Source: CAIZQW01 sp942493055
Lineage (GTDB): Bacteria > Verrucomicrobiota > Kiritimatiellia > RFP12 > UBA1067
Reading direction: 5' to 3'
Assembly: GCA_942493055.1 (NCBI GenBank)
Contig: OW818680.1
Coordinates: forward strand, 3,596,001 to 3,660,000
Length of the DNA: 64,000 nucleotides
Shown here: one piece after another, positions 25,955 through 34,052 of the stretch
Layout of the letters: each line of letters begins with the position of its first letter
Position numbering within the stretch: the stretch's first letter is position 1
Translations under genes and position numbers: made by a program
Notes under the pieces: model-generated
What the model saw: only the letters and a program-made list of their open reading frames with translations
What the model was told of the DNA's origin: nothing
Database searches by the model: none

Positions 25955-26260
25955 ATGAAAATGGCGAAATACATGATGGTCATGGCGGTCGTTGCGCTTT
26001 TCTTGGCTGTCCCTGCCTGGGCGGCAGATGAAATCCAAAAGTCCTTTGGACGGAAGATGCTTGAGGGGTTTCTGCCCCTTCCGATCATCTTCGGATTTCT
26101 ATACTTTTTCCTGCGCCGAGTTGGACGACGCAATGAACCCTACATGGAGAGAGCCACGGTCCACATGGATCGGATTGAAAAACAGAATGACGAGATCATT
26201 GGGCTTCTCAAAGAATTGGCAGAGAAGCAGCGAAATCCAGAACAAAAAACGGTCAAATAA
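25955..26260 (+). CDS. Small membrane protein of unknown function
   Basis: 101 aa from the ATG at 25955, with GGAGG 9 bases upstream. Residues 1-23 form a signal peptide ending PAWAA; a second hydrophobic helix LPIIFGFLYFFL follows near residue 42, then Arg-rich and a short amphipathic helix with MDRIEKQNDEIIGLLKELAE, probably a coiled coil. The layout suggests a membrane-tethered oligomer. It begins 40 bases after the toxin gene and ends 11 bases before the convergent gatC. I recognise no family. Confidence 0.65.
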   Translation: MKMAKYMMVMAVVALFLAVPAWAADEIQKSFGRKMLEGFLPLPIIFGFLYFFLRRVGRRNEPYMERATVHMDRIEKQNDEIIGLLKELAEKQRNPEQKTVK

Positions 26261-26271
26261 TCCGCTGTCCG

Positions 26272-26562
26272 CTATGCGTCTTCCACGATCTTGGGAAGTT
26301 TGACTTCGTAGTTATTGCGCGCGGGGGCGTTGGAGAGGGCGGTCTCACGGATGGTGGAGGGCACGACCACATCGTCCCGGAAGACATTGACCTGTCCCTG
26401 TCCGTGGAGCGTCGGCTCAATACCGGAAACATCGAGTTGGGCTATTTTTTCCACGTAGTGGACGATGTTCTCCAACTGTTTTTGAAAAGCCTGCGCCTCT
26501 TCAGGCGTCAGGGCCAGGCGCGCCAGTTCGGCGACGTAGGCGACATCAATCGTTTGACTCAC
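26272..26562 (-). CDS. gatC: Aspartyl/glutamyl-tRNA amidotransferase subunit C
   Basis: 96 aa starting with GTG at 26562. An ATG five codons upstream is possible, but AAGGAG lies within those codons, 6 bases before the GTG, and so marks the GTG as the start. GatC wraps round GatA and stabilises the complex. VAYVAELARLALT, FQKQLENIVHYVEKI and the FRDDVV and YEVKLPKIVE segments are typical. It is the first gene of an ancestral gatCAB order that is now interrupted. Confidence 0.9.
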   Translation of the reverse strand: MSQTIDVAYVAELARLALTPEEAQAFQKQLENIVHYVEKIAQLDVSGIEPTLHGQGQVNVFRDDVVVPSTIRETALSNAPARNNYEVKLPKIVEDA

Positions 26563-26577
26563 GGGAATCTCCTTCAT

Positions 26578-26743
26578 TGGAATGCTGGAATATCCGCCTT
26601 TGCCAAGGCTCCGGCGGACAGGCGGGAATGTTGGAATGATGGGAAGAGAAGCAGTCGGCAGTACCAGTTGGCAGTATCAAGTTTCGAGTTTCAAGTTTCA
26701 ACAATCCAGTATTCCAAAATTCCATCATTCCATTATTCCTCTT
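26578..26743. repeat. Spacer of hairpin repeat and near-tandem TGGAATG and TTTCAAG words
   Basis: Holds copy 3 of the GCYAARGCTNCGGCGG hairpin at 26594-26617, then irregular repeats of GGAATGATGGGA and TTTCGAGTTTCAAGTTTCAA, ending in TCCATCATTCCATTATTCC. The same style of spacer occurs at 46920-46982 and 489-540. Nothing here codes. Confidence 0.5.
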
Positions 26744-27361
26744 TTATTTTATCGCCTCCCGCATATAGGGCAGGTATTGGCGGGTGTAGGCGATCATGGA
26801 CCAGAAATTGAGCACGATGAGCAGGGCTTCAATGACGAAGATAAGCCACTGCGGCAGGAACCAGGGTTGATACGCCGCATAGACGTAGATGACCACGGAG
26901 GCCGGGAAACTGGCGGCGGTCCTGAACTTACCCAGCCAGTTCGCGCGGCAGTCCGCATTATACATGGTTCCGATCGAGCGGAGGAAGCTGACCCACTGGT
27001 CGCGCAGGATATAGAGGACCGTAAAGACCAGCATGACCAAGGCATGGATGGTCTCGCTCGGCATGCGCCCCAACATCCACAGCAGCGTCGGGAAGACGAC
27101 GAGGTAGAAGACCTTGTCCATCAGCGGATCAGCCAACGCGCCAAACTTGCTCACGACATTCCACTTCCGCGCGAGCATCCCGTCGAAGAGGTCGGTCAGA
27201 CTCGCGGCTGAAAGGAATACCGCTGCCATAAAGATCAGCCAGGTCGCCATGGGATAGTACGCCTGGATGATCGCCGTGATCATAAAGAGAAATACCAGAG
27301 GAACGCGGCCGAAGGTGAGCGCATTGACAAAGAATCGTTTCGCTTTTTGGGTCTCAAGCAT
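26744..27361 (-). CDS. pgsA: CDP-diacylglycerol-glycerol-3-phosphate 3-phosphatidyltransferase
   Basis: 205 aa, several membrane helices. It makes phosphatidylglycerol phosphate from CDP-diacylglycerol. The CDP-alcohol phosphotransferase signature D-x2-DG-x2-AR-x8-G-x3-D-x3-D is complete: DLFDGMLARK, then FGALADPLMDKV. The family also contains other lipid synthases, so the exact alcohol substrate is inferred from length and common occurrence. Confidence 0.8.
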   Translation of the reverse strand: MLETQKAKRFFVNALTFGRVPLVFLFMITAIIQAYYPMATWLIFMAAVFLSAASLTDLFDGMLARKWNVVSKFGALADPLMDKVFYLVVFPTLLWMLGRMPSETIHALVMLVFTVLYILRDQWVSFLRSIGTMYNADCRANWLGKFRTAASFPASVVIYVYAAYQPWFLPQWLIFVIEALLIVLNFWSMIAYTRQYLPYMREAIK

Positions 27362-27384
27362 CTTTTCAATCTAAAAAAGCATCA

Positions 27385-28236
27385 TTAATGGGGCCCCTCG
27401 ACGACCTCGAGGGTCGGGGAGACAAACTCGCGCAACTTCTTTTGGATGAAATCCTGGCGCGTGAAGGGTGCGGATGTACAGCCTGCGCACATGCCGCGGA
27501 AGGCGATGACCACTTTGTCGCCCTCGATGTCGAGCAGTTCGATGTCGCCGCCGTCCCGTTGCAGTTGCGGACGGATTTCGCGGTCCACAATCTCCTCGAT
27601 GAGCTTCATCCGCTGAATGTTCGACATTTTTTTGTGCACAGGAGCTGTCGGTTGCGCAGGGGGCGTTGAACGGTCGTTCTGAACAAGGTCGATCAGCTTC
27701 TGGATCTCGCCATGGCACATGCCGCAACCGCCGCCGGCCTTGCAATAGTTGGTGACCTCGTCGATTGTGGTCAGGCTGTTCTCGGCGATGACCCGGCGGA
27801 TTTCGTTCTCAGAGACGCCGAAGCAGGTGCAGATGATGTGATCTTCGAGGTTCTTGACCATGGTCTCCCCGGTCTTAAAATTATGGATCGCGACATCGAG
27901 CGCTTCGCGTCCCATGACCGAGCAGTGCATCTTCTGGTTCGGAAGGCCGCCCAGGAAGTCGGCGATGTCCTTGTTCGTGATCTTCTCGGCCTCTTCGATG
28001 GTCTTGCCGATCACCATCTCGGTCAGGGCGGAGGAGGAGGCAATGGCACTGGCGCAGCCGAAGGTCTGGAACTTGACCTCCTGGATCCGCCCGTCCGGCC
28101 CCATCTTAAACATGAGGGTCAGGGAGTCGCCGCAGGCCAGAGAGCCGACCGTGCCGACGCCGTCAGGCTTTTCAATCTTTCCGACATTCCGGGGGTTCCG
28201 GAAGTGATCCATGACCTTTTCAGTATAATCCCACAT
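27385..28236 (-). CDS. nifU: NifU-type iron-sulfur cluster scaffold
   Basis: 283 aa with three domains. The IscU-like domain (1-125) has cysteines in SLACGDS, FGCASA and MHCSVMG; the BFD-like [2Fe-2S] domain (about 130-190) has ICTCFGVS and GGCGMCHGE; the C-terminal NifU domain has MCAGCTSAP. GAAGGAG precedes the ATG. A cysteine desulfurase is not adjacent, unlike the usual nifSU pair. With no nif structural genes present it probably serves general Fe-S assembly. Confidence 0.93.
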   Translation of the reverse strand: MWDYTEKVMDHFRNPRNVGKIEKPDGVGTVGSLACGDSLTLMFKMGPDGRIQEVKFQTFGCASAIASSSALTEMVIGKTIEEAEKITNKDIADFLGGLPNQKMHCSVMGREALDVAIHNFKTGETMVKNLEDHIICTCFGVSENEIRRVIAENSLTTIDEVTNYCKAGGGCGMCHGEIQKLIDLVQNDRSTPPAQPTAPVHKKMSNIQRMKLIEEIVDREIRPQLQRDGGDIELLDIEGDKVVIAFRGMCAGCTSAPFTRQDFIQKKLREFVSPTLEVVEGPH

Positions 28237-28634
28237 AAAGCTCCTTCATCCTTCGTCTGTAAATTTTCCAAGTCAGGTGAAAAGGATACCGTTTTTTCGT
28301 GCTTCTGCAAAGCCTAAAGCGTTATTCGTCAGCAATTCTAATTATGGCTTTGGATACAATTAAGATTCCGCCTAAAGGCGGTACTCCGAACGGTTTTGTA
28401 CAGGATTTCTTTCGTTTGGAGTTCCGCCTTTAGGCGGTCTCGGCCATAATTAGAATTGCTGGTTATTCGTTTGGGCGCGCGCGCATTCCCAGATTCATTT
28501 GCCTGAAGGATGCTTATCTGCTTTGTCGTGCTTCCCGCGTGGACACGACAGTGCACCAACACCAACATTTTAATTATCTGGATTGTCTTCTGCTTCAGGT
28601 TGCCGGGATAGCGAGCAGCCGCCCGCCTAACAGA
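28237..28634. other. Intergenic region containing a MITE
   Basis: Bases 28321-28470 are the transposon-like element listed separately. A GTCGTG/CACGAC hairpin (about 28523-28548) lies beyond it. No gene is seen. Confidence 0.6.
28321..28470. mobile_element. MITE with 19-bp perfect terminal inverted repeats and 9-bp target duplication
   Basis: CAGCAATTCTAATTATGGC (28330-28348) is the exact reverse complement of 28443-28461. The 132-base element is flanked on both sides by the identical GTTATTCGT (28321-28329 and 28462-28470), a clean 9-bp target-site duplication. Inside are two more palindromes, CCGCCTAAAGGCGG (28368-28381) and CCGCCTTTAGGCGG (28424-28437). It has no coding capacity and must have been moved by a transposase encoded elsewhere. 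Confidence 0.85.
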
Positions 28635-29459
28635 TCAGATGAGTTCCTCTGCCAGCATGAGGAAATATTCCCGGCTCCAGATATCCAGTTCAGAAGGCGT
28701 CTTGATGAAAGGCAAGACATCCTCCTTGACCTGGTCAATATTCAGCAGCTCAATCCTCTTTTTGAGGAGTATCTTTACTTCGGCAATGGTTTGCGGGAGC
28801 GGTTCCTGAGGATGGCTCTGCTTCATGCGTTGGCAAAAATGGTGAAGGTCCACCTTGATACGATGCCGCGCATACCACTCCAAGTCATACCAGTCACGTC
28901 CCTTCACACGGTTTTTCCAATTTCGAAACAGGAGCGCATGCAGTTTCCCTGCATAAAGACATGGCAAATCAAAGCAACGGACGACAAATGAGAAGGGCAG
29001 CAGCAACGTATGATTCGCCGTCGTGAATCCCAAAGGGGGCGAGGTGTCCACCTCAATCTTAATCTTGACCGTCCGCTCCGTCTTAAAGGAGAGATTATAG
29101 ACCGCCGTGTTATCCTTCAGAAAAGCGGATTCGATAGCGGAACGGAGGGGCTTATCCTTGCGCGTAAAGGTCACCTCCCTCCCGAGCGCCTTGAATTCTG
29201 CCATGATAGCCTCTGCGTAATCGTCCAGCGTGAACGACAGATCCTCCTTGAGCAGGGAAAAATCCATGTCCTCGGAAAAACGGGGCAGGTCATGAAAAAG
29301 ATGCAGGCAGGTTCCGCCATAAAATGCGGCATGCGTGAAAAAATTCCCGCGATGAAGTCCTGCCAAGGTGATCTTCTGCATCACCTCATGAAGCGCGTTC
29401 CGATACTCCGCATCCGACTGGACCGAATAAGCCGCCATCATGGAATCAAACACATTCAT
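28635..29459 (-). CDS. abiEii: AbiEii-family nucleotidyltransferase toxin
   Basis: 274 aa from the ATG at 29459, 14 bases inside the end of abiEi, with AAGG about 10 bases upstream. AbiEii toxins are DUF1814 nucleotidyltransferases that act in phage abortive infection. The signature FYGGTCLHLFHDLPRFSEDMDFSL is modified from GGTSL...R.S.D.DF; KIKIEVDT supplies the third acidic residue, and KLHALLFR...KGRDWYDLEWY is the C-terminal family motif. All catalytic positions are retained, so it is probably active. The overlap keeps toxin translation tied to the antitoxin. Confidence 0.9.
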   Translation of the reverse strand: MNVFDSMMAAYSVQSDAEYRNALHEVMQKITLAGLHRGNFFTHAAFYGGTCLHLFHDLPRFSEDMDFSLLKEDLSFTLDDYAEAIMAEFKALGREVTFTRKDKPLRSAIESAFLKDNTAVYNLSFKTERTVKIKIEVDTSPPLGFTTANHTLLLPFSFVVRCFDLPCLYAGKLHALLFRNWKNRVKGRDWYDLEWYARHRIKVDLHHFCQRMKQSHPQEPLPQTIAEVKILLKKRIELLNIDQVKEDVLPFIKTPSELDIWSREYFLMLAEELI

Positions 29460-30093
29460 GCTCAAGGACCTTTCGTAAGGATTGTAATTCAAGCGGCTTA
29501 TGGTTGGTGGCTATGCATGCGTCAATAACAGCAAGGTCTGGACGCTTCAACTCCGATAAGTCCATGCGCATCTCATCCAGCAGGAAGGCTTGCATGGCGC
29601 GAGCAGAGGTAAGCCGCAACCGAGAACGCATCAGCAACAAATCGCACAAAGCCTTTTCCGGCGAAGCTATCAAAAACGTAAAGCGGTTCCCGGCAACCTC
29701 CTGCCTTATCCCGATGGAATAGTAATCGCTCGGGACCGTCTGATAGCTAAAGATTCCCAGGGGGGAGACGAACCGCTTCGCCCGCTTACTCACGACCGAC
29801 TGCGTACTGACGACCCGTTCAGGAATGAGCTGATAGTAAGAGAGCGCCGTTTCAAGTGAAACATACGAAGGCCCATACAGATGGTTCGCAATCAGCGGCA
29901 GAGAGTAGCGTTCGCCCGTGATCTTGCTGGCAACACAATAGAGATCACGCTTTAAACGTACCAACTGACCTTGCTTCACCATATAGGCCAGCTTATCCTT
30001 CGGCGAATCATAATCCGAAAGTGTTCCTGAAAGATCGGACCCCGTCATGGGCACGGGACCAAAAACCTTCAATATTTCTGTAAGTTCTGTCAT
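29446..30093 (-). CDS. abiEi: AbiEi-family antitoxin and autoregulator
   Basis: 215 aa. An N-terminal winged helix (about 1-75, with KDKLAYMVKQGQLVRLKRDLY as wing) binds the promoter, and the C-terminal domain with SPEKALCDLLLM neutralises toxin AbiEii. YGPSYVSLETALSYYQLIPE is the conserved middle of the family. The inverted repeat TTACACCA...TGGTGCAA at 30129-30154 overlaps its promoter and is the likely operator. The operon is intact. Confidence 0.9.
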   Translation of the reverse strand: MTELTEILKVFGPVPMTGSDLSGTLSDYDSPKDKLAYMVKQGQLVRLKRDLYCVASKITGERYSLPLIANHLYGPSYVSLETALSYYQLIPERVVSTQSVVSKRAKRFVSPLGIFSYQTVPSDYYSIGIRQEVAGNRFTFLIASPEKALCDLLLMRSRLRLTSARAMQAFLLDEMRMDLSELKRPDLAVIDACIATNHKPLELQSLRKVLEHECV

Positions 30094-30125
30094 GATAAGC
30101 GTAATTATTCCGAACGACAGCGCAA

Positions 30126-30154
30126 ATATTACACCAATCGGTGCTCTGGTGCAA
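30126..30154 (-). promoter_or_regulatory. Promoter and operator of the abiE operon
   Basis: Minus strand: -35 TTGCAC (30149-30154), 17-base spacer, -10 TAATAT (30126-30131). TTACACCA (30129-30136) and TGGTGCAA (30147-30154) form an inverted repeat, 7 of 8 bases matched, lying across the whole promoter. AbiEi proteins are known to repress by binding such repeats. Confidence 0.5.
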
Positions 30155-30200
30155 CCCTTATTTTGAGCTCTGAACCTGGAGAAGTGTCAATAAGTCTTAG

Positions 30201-30222
30201 AAGTGTCAGCCGGCTGACACTT
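30201..30222. repeat. Perfect 22-bp palindrome at the S46 peptidase stop
   Basis: AAGTGTCAGCC followed directly by its complement GGCTGACACTT. It overlaps the stop codon of the peptidase gene. No T-run follows, so it may be a weak terminator or an mRNA-stabilising hairpin between the peptidase gene and abiE. Confidence 0.55.
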
Positions 30223-32296
30223 ACTTCAGCAACTCATCCGCCAGAAAGCCGGCATCGTATACTTTTCGCAGGGCTTCGATCATGACGTCGGCATTCACAG
30301 AGACGGCGCGGGCTTGCGTATCAGTATAGATGAAGTCCAGGACCAGGGACTGGATGTTGCCGTCAAAGATGATGCCGACAAATTCGCCCTTGGGGTTCAC
30401 GACCGGGCTCCCGGAGTTGCCGCCGATGATATCCGCAGTGGAGACGAAGTTCATCGGTGTCTTCATATCGAGCTTTGATTTCTTCTCGATCCAGCGGGGC
30501 GGCAGATCAAACGGCGGCTGATTCTTGTGCTGGTCAGCCCGCTCATACAACCCGGCCAACGTGGTCTGATATGGAATTTTCTGCCCTTCCTGTTCAAAGC
30601 CTTTTACTGTGCCGAACGCCAGCCTCAACGTGAAGGTGGCATCCGGATAGACCGTCGTGCCTTCGAGTGCAAAGCGTGCCGCGGCAATCTTGCCGTAAGC
30701 CTGCTGCTTCACCTCGTCCTGCGTCTCAACAATCTTCCGCACGGCCCGCGCCTCACCATCCACCAGCCGGGCGAGTTCGATCATGGGGTCATGCGCGGCT
30801 TCAATATCCTTCGGTGTGCCTGCATAGAGCTTGCGGCGGACCGCGACATCCTTCACCTTTGTGCCAGAGACCAGCTCGGCTGCGCGCTCGGTGGGCGATT
30901 TCCCGGCTAGCACCTGCTTCACGAGCGGATGGGTATAGCCCAGGTTGCCGGCCAGCCAGGTCAGGGAAGCCGCCAGCTTGAGCTGCTCAAAATCATTGTA
31001 CAGCGGCTCTTCGGAGAAGAGTTCCAATTCCAGCGACTCCTTGCCGGAATCGCGGAACTCGCGAAGCCGGTCGCCGTTGGGTTTGGTCTTCTCGTCCGCC
31101 GAGCGCAGCAAGGTCCTTGCAATGCCGAACAGCGTGCAGTTGAGACCGTGACCACTCTCCAGCAGGCGGTGCAGGAGCGCCTTTTCGCGAAGCACCTTCT
31201 GTGCGGCTGCAATCGTCTCCCAGGCGGCCAGGGCATCCTTCAGGTCAGGGTTTCCTTCCACACGCTGGCGCAGGAGCGTCTCATCAGCCTGTTTGTGCGC
31301 CATGATCTGCGGATCCAGCAAGCCGGCGAGCCCGCCCTCGCGCGCCTTGCGGCTGTTCTGTACGCCGAAGAGCACATCCCTCGCGCGGCGGGCGTTCTCC
31401 TCGCTGCGGGCGCTGTATGCGCCCAGCATGACTTCCAGGCGATACAGATACTGCAACGTATACGGGAAACGTTGATCACGCAGGTCGCCCAGTTCATCCA
31501 GGGTCAGAGACCGGGAAGTATGGCCGGGATGGCCCGAAACAAAGACCAGCTCATCCGCGGCCGGACCGGTCGGGCTGAATTTCAGGTAATGCTGGATCTG
31601 CGCGGGCTTGTTGTTTTCGTAGGCGCGGAAAAAACAGATGTCCAAGTTGAAGCGCGGGTATTCGAAATTATCAGGGTCACCTCCGAAGAAGGCGATCTGC
31701 TGTTCAGGCGCGAAGACCAGGCGCACGTCCGTGTACTTCTTGTAGCGATAGAGATGGTAGAGGCCGCCCTGGTACAAGGTCACCACGTCACTGCGCAAGC
31801 CTGTCTTTTCAAGCGACTCCTTTTCAATGGCCGCCATGACAGCCCGGCGGGCTGCAAAGGACTCCTCCGCTGACTGCTCAGGCTTGACCGCCGCCTTGAC
31901 GCGGGCGGTCACATCTTCAATCCCCATCAGCACATTGAGTTCCAGGTCGAGGCATTTCTTCTCCTCGGCGCGCGTGCGGGCGATGAAGCCATCCCGCAGA
32001 TAATTGTGCTGCTCGTCGCCGAATTTCTGCAGGCTGTCGGCCGCGACATGATGATTGGAGATCAGCAGGCCGTCCTTGGAGACAAACGAACCCGAGCCGC
32101 CGCTGTTGAAACGGATGGAGGACTTTTGCACATGCTCAAGCCAGGCATTGGACGGTTCAAAGCCATACTTATCCTTCAGCTGTTGGGACGGTGGCGTCGT
32201 ATAGAGCCACATCCCTTCATCAGCCTGAAGCGCGCTGACGCTCAGGAAGAGCGCGCTCATCGAGAACAGAACAAAACGAACATTTCTTTTTTTCAT
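30221..32296 (-). CDS. S46-family dipeptidyl-peptidase, periplasmic
   Basis: 691 aa, typical for DPP7/DPP11. These enzymes remove dipeptides from the N-terminus of peptides. A signal peptide (about 1-25, hydrophobic FVLFSMSALFLSVSALQA) sends it out of the cytoplasm. The chymotrypsin-fold triad is visible: His in LISNHHVAADSLQ about residue 86, and Ser in GGNSGSPVVN near residue 627. The helical domain between the two barrel halves is present. It has its own leader with degenerate repeats upstream; the known organisms rich in S46 peptidases feed on proteins. Confidence 0.9.
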   Translation of the reverse strand: MKKRNVRFVLFSMSALFLSVSALQADEGMWLYTTPPSQQLKDKYGFEPSNAWLEHVQKSSIRFNSGGSGSFVSKDGLLISNHHVAADSLQKFGDEQHNYLRDGFIARTRAEEKKCLDLELNVLMGIEDVTARVKAAVKPEQSAEESFAARRAVMAAIEKESLEKTGLRSDVVTLYQGGLYHLYRYKKYTDVRLVFAPEQQIAFFGGDPDNFEYPRFNLDICFFRAYENNKPAQIQHYLKFSPTGPAADELVFVSGHPGHTSRSLTLDELGDLRDQRFPYTLQYLYRLEVMLGAYSARSEENARRARDVLFGVQNSRKAREGGLAGLLDPQIMAHKQADETLLRQRVEGNPDLKDALAAWETIAAAQKVLREKALLHRLLESGHGLNCTLFGIARTLLRSADEKTKPNGDRLREFRDSGKESLELELFSEEPLYNDFEQLKLAASLTWLAGNLGYTHPLVKQVLAGKSPTERAAELVSGTKVKDVAVRRKLYAGTPKDIEAAHDPMIELARLVDGEARAVRKIVETQDEVKQQAYGKIAAARFALEGTTVYPDATFTLRLAFGTVKGFEQEGQKIPYQTTLAGLYERADQHKNQPPFDLPPRWIEKKSKLDMKTPMNFVSTADIIGGNSGSPVVNPKGEFVGIIFDGNIQSLVLDFIYTDTQARAVSVNADVMIEALRKVYDAGFLADELLK

Positions 32297-32533
32297 ACTT
32301 ACTTGCCTATTAATTTCTTGGTTTCAGGGTTCGGTGTTCAGTATTTAACCACAAAGAGCACAAAGAACACAAAGAAAATCAAATAAACAGTGAACTGAAC
32401 ATTGAATGAACGCCTCCATTTTTCACTTTTCACTTTTCATTTCTCATTTTTTCAGATTGACTTTTATGCCGTCCGTGCTTAATGTGGCTGGGTCTAATAC
32501 GGAAGGGACGGGGTTGGCCCCGTGTAGCGCGGG
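32297..32533. other. Spacer with ACAAAGA and TTTCAC near-tandem words
   Basis: Between divergent genes. Contains ACCACAAAGAGCACAAAGAACACAAAG (about 32349-32375, in pieces of a repeated ACAAAGA unit) and TTTTCACTTTTCACTTTTCATT (32419-32442). No promoter is convincing. Confidence 0.4.
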
Positions 32534-34012
32534 ATGAAAAAGGCATCTGAAAAACCATCGCTGAGTGCATGGATTTTTAATTTTTTGACGCGTGGGCAGT
32601 GGCTGCTGTCCATGCAGGAACTCTCTTATCCGCGACGGATGGCGGTGAAGACGTTGCGCTTCGTGAGCTTGGTCCTGCATGGCTTCCAGCGCCACCGTTG
32701 CCCGTTGCACGCCGCCTCGCTGACTTACTATTCGTTGTTAGCCTTGGTGCCGGTCCTTGTCCTGGCCCTGGGGCTGACACGTTCGTTGGGCGGTGCTGAC
32801 CTCTTGCGCCATCGGGCGAGCGCCCATCTGGACGCATGGCTTTCGCAGATGGAGCGCCCTGTGGTGCAGGCCAGCACCAATGTCCCTGCCCCGGCCTGGG
32901 GCGCAAAGACTCCGGAGCAGGTTGAAGTCGTCCGACTCTTCGGGAAGCAGGCTCGTGACATCACGGAGAAGTTGTTTAAACAGGTGGAGCACATTGACTT
33001 CCGGACGCTCGGTCTCATCGGGCTGCTCCTTTTGCTCTGGACCGTCATCGGCATGCTGGAAAAGATCGAAAACAGTTTTAACGAGATCTGGGGTGTGACC
33101 CGGTGCAGGTCGGTTGTGCGGAAGTTCACGGATTACACCAGCGTGAGCATCGTGCTCCCGATCCTGATCGTGGCGGCCTCCTCCATTCCTGTTGTCTCGC
33201 ATGTCCTGGAGATTATGAACAAGACCCTGGGCAGTGTGACACCGGAAACGGTGCGCGGGTTCATGGGGGGCTCCTTCCTGAGGGCCGTGATCCCGCTTAT
33301 GCTAGGCACGTTGATGTTCGCCTTCCTGCTGGGCTTCATGCCGAATGAGCGCGTCAAGATGCGTCCTGCCCTGATTGGCGGCTTTGTGACCATGCTCCTG
33401 TTCGCGGCCTGGCTGAAGATCTGCGCCATGCTGCAGGTGGGGATTGCGGGCAACAGCATGGTGTATGGCGGTTTCGCCCTCCTGCCGATTCTTCTGCTCT
33501 GGATGTACACGAGCTGGCAGATCGTGCTGATCGGCGCAGAGATTGCCTTTGCGTCCCAGAACCGCGACACCTATATCCTCGAGCAATATGCGTCCAAGGC
33601 AAGTCCCCGCACGCGGGTCATCCTGGCGTGCGCCATCTGCGCAGCGGCGGAAAAGAGCGCGCGCGAACAAGAGGGCCAACCCTTTGAATCTGACACCTTT
33701 GCGCGTCAGCAGGGCATTCCCCATGGCTTGGTCCGCGACGTGCTTGACAAGCTTGAGCGCAACACCATCCTTGCTAAAGTCGAGGGGGATGAAAACCGCT
33801 ACCTGCTCTGCCATTACGGGGAAGGGCTGACAACCGATCAGATCATCACGGTCTTTTTGGATGACGGGGAGGCGCCGGATGTGCTGGGGGTCAATCGCCT
33901 GAAGGGAGAGGGCCAGGCCGTCGACCAGGCGCTCCACGCGCTCCTGGTCAAACACTTTGGCGTCTCCTTGCAGCACTTTGCTGAACAAAAAAAGGGCCAT
34001 AAGCAAAAATGA
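32534..34012 (+). CDS. YihY/BrkB-family inner membrane protein with C-terminal winged helix
   Basis: 492 aa. The N-terminal about 330 residues form the YihY membrane domain: HAASLTYYSLLALVPVL near residue 60, six hydrophobic helices, and GMLEKIENSFNEIWGV. The remaining 150 residues are cytosolic and look like a winged helix (FARQQGIPHGLVRDVLDKLER), found in longer members of the family. The family was once called ribonuclease BN, which is wrong; its transport or structural role remains unclear. It ends 40 bases before the SirC-HemA fusion. Confidence 0.85.
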   Translation: MKKASEKPSLSAWIFNFLTRGQWLLSMQELSYPRRMAVKTLRFVSLVLHGFQRHRCPLHAASLTYYSLLALVPVLVLALGLTRSLGGADLLRHRASAHLDAWLSQMERPVVQASTNVPAPAWGAKTPEQVEVVRLFGKQARDITEKLFKQVEHIDFRTLGLIGLLLLLWTVIGMLEKIENSFNEIWGVTRCRSVVRKFTDYTSVSIVLPILIVAASSIPVVSHVLEIMNKTLGSVTPETVRGFMGGSFLRAVIPLMLGTLMFAFLLGFMPNERVKMRPALIGGFVTMLLFAAWLKICAMLQVGIAGNSMVYGGFALLPILLLWMYTSWQIVLIGAEIAFASQNRDTYILEQYASKASPRTRVILACAICAAAEKSAREQEGQPFESDTFARQQGIPHGLVRDVLDKLERNTILAKVEGDENRYLLCHYGEGLTTDQIITVFLDDGEAPDVLGVNRLKGEGQAVDQALHALLVKHFGVSLQHFAEQKKGHKQK

Positions 34013-34014
34013 AA

Positions 34015-34043
34015 TTCCGAAAAGGGACGGATTCTGATATAGT
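34015..34043 (+). promoter_or_regulatory. Promoter placing the SirC-HemA start codon at the mRNA 5' end
   Basis: -35 TTCCGA (34015-34020), 17-base spacer, -10 TATAGT (34038-34043). The ATG at 34053 is only 9 bases past the -10, so the transcript would be leaderless or nearly so. Indeed no Shine-Dalgarno sequence is present. Confidence 0.4.
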
Positions 34044-34052
34044 TTAAAAATT

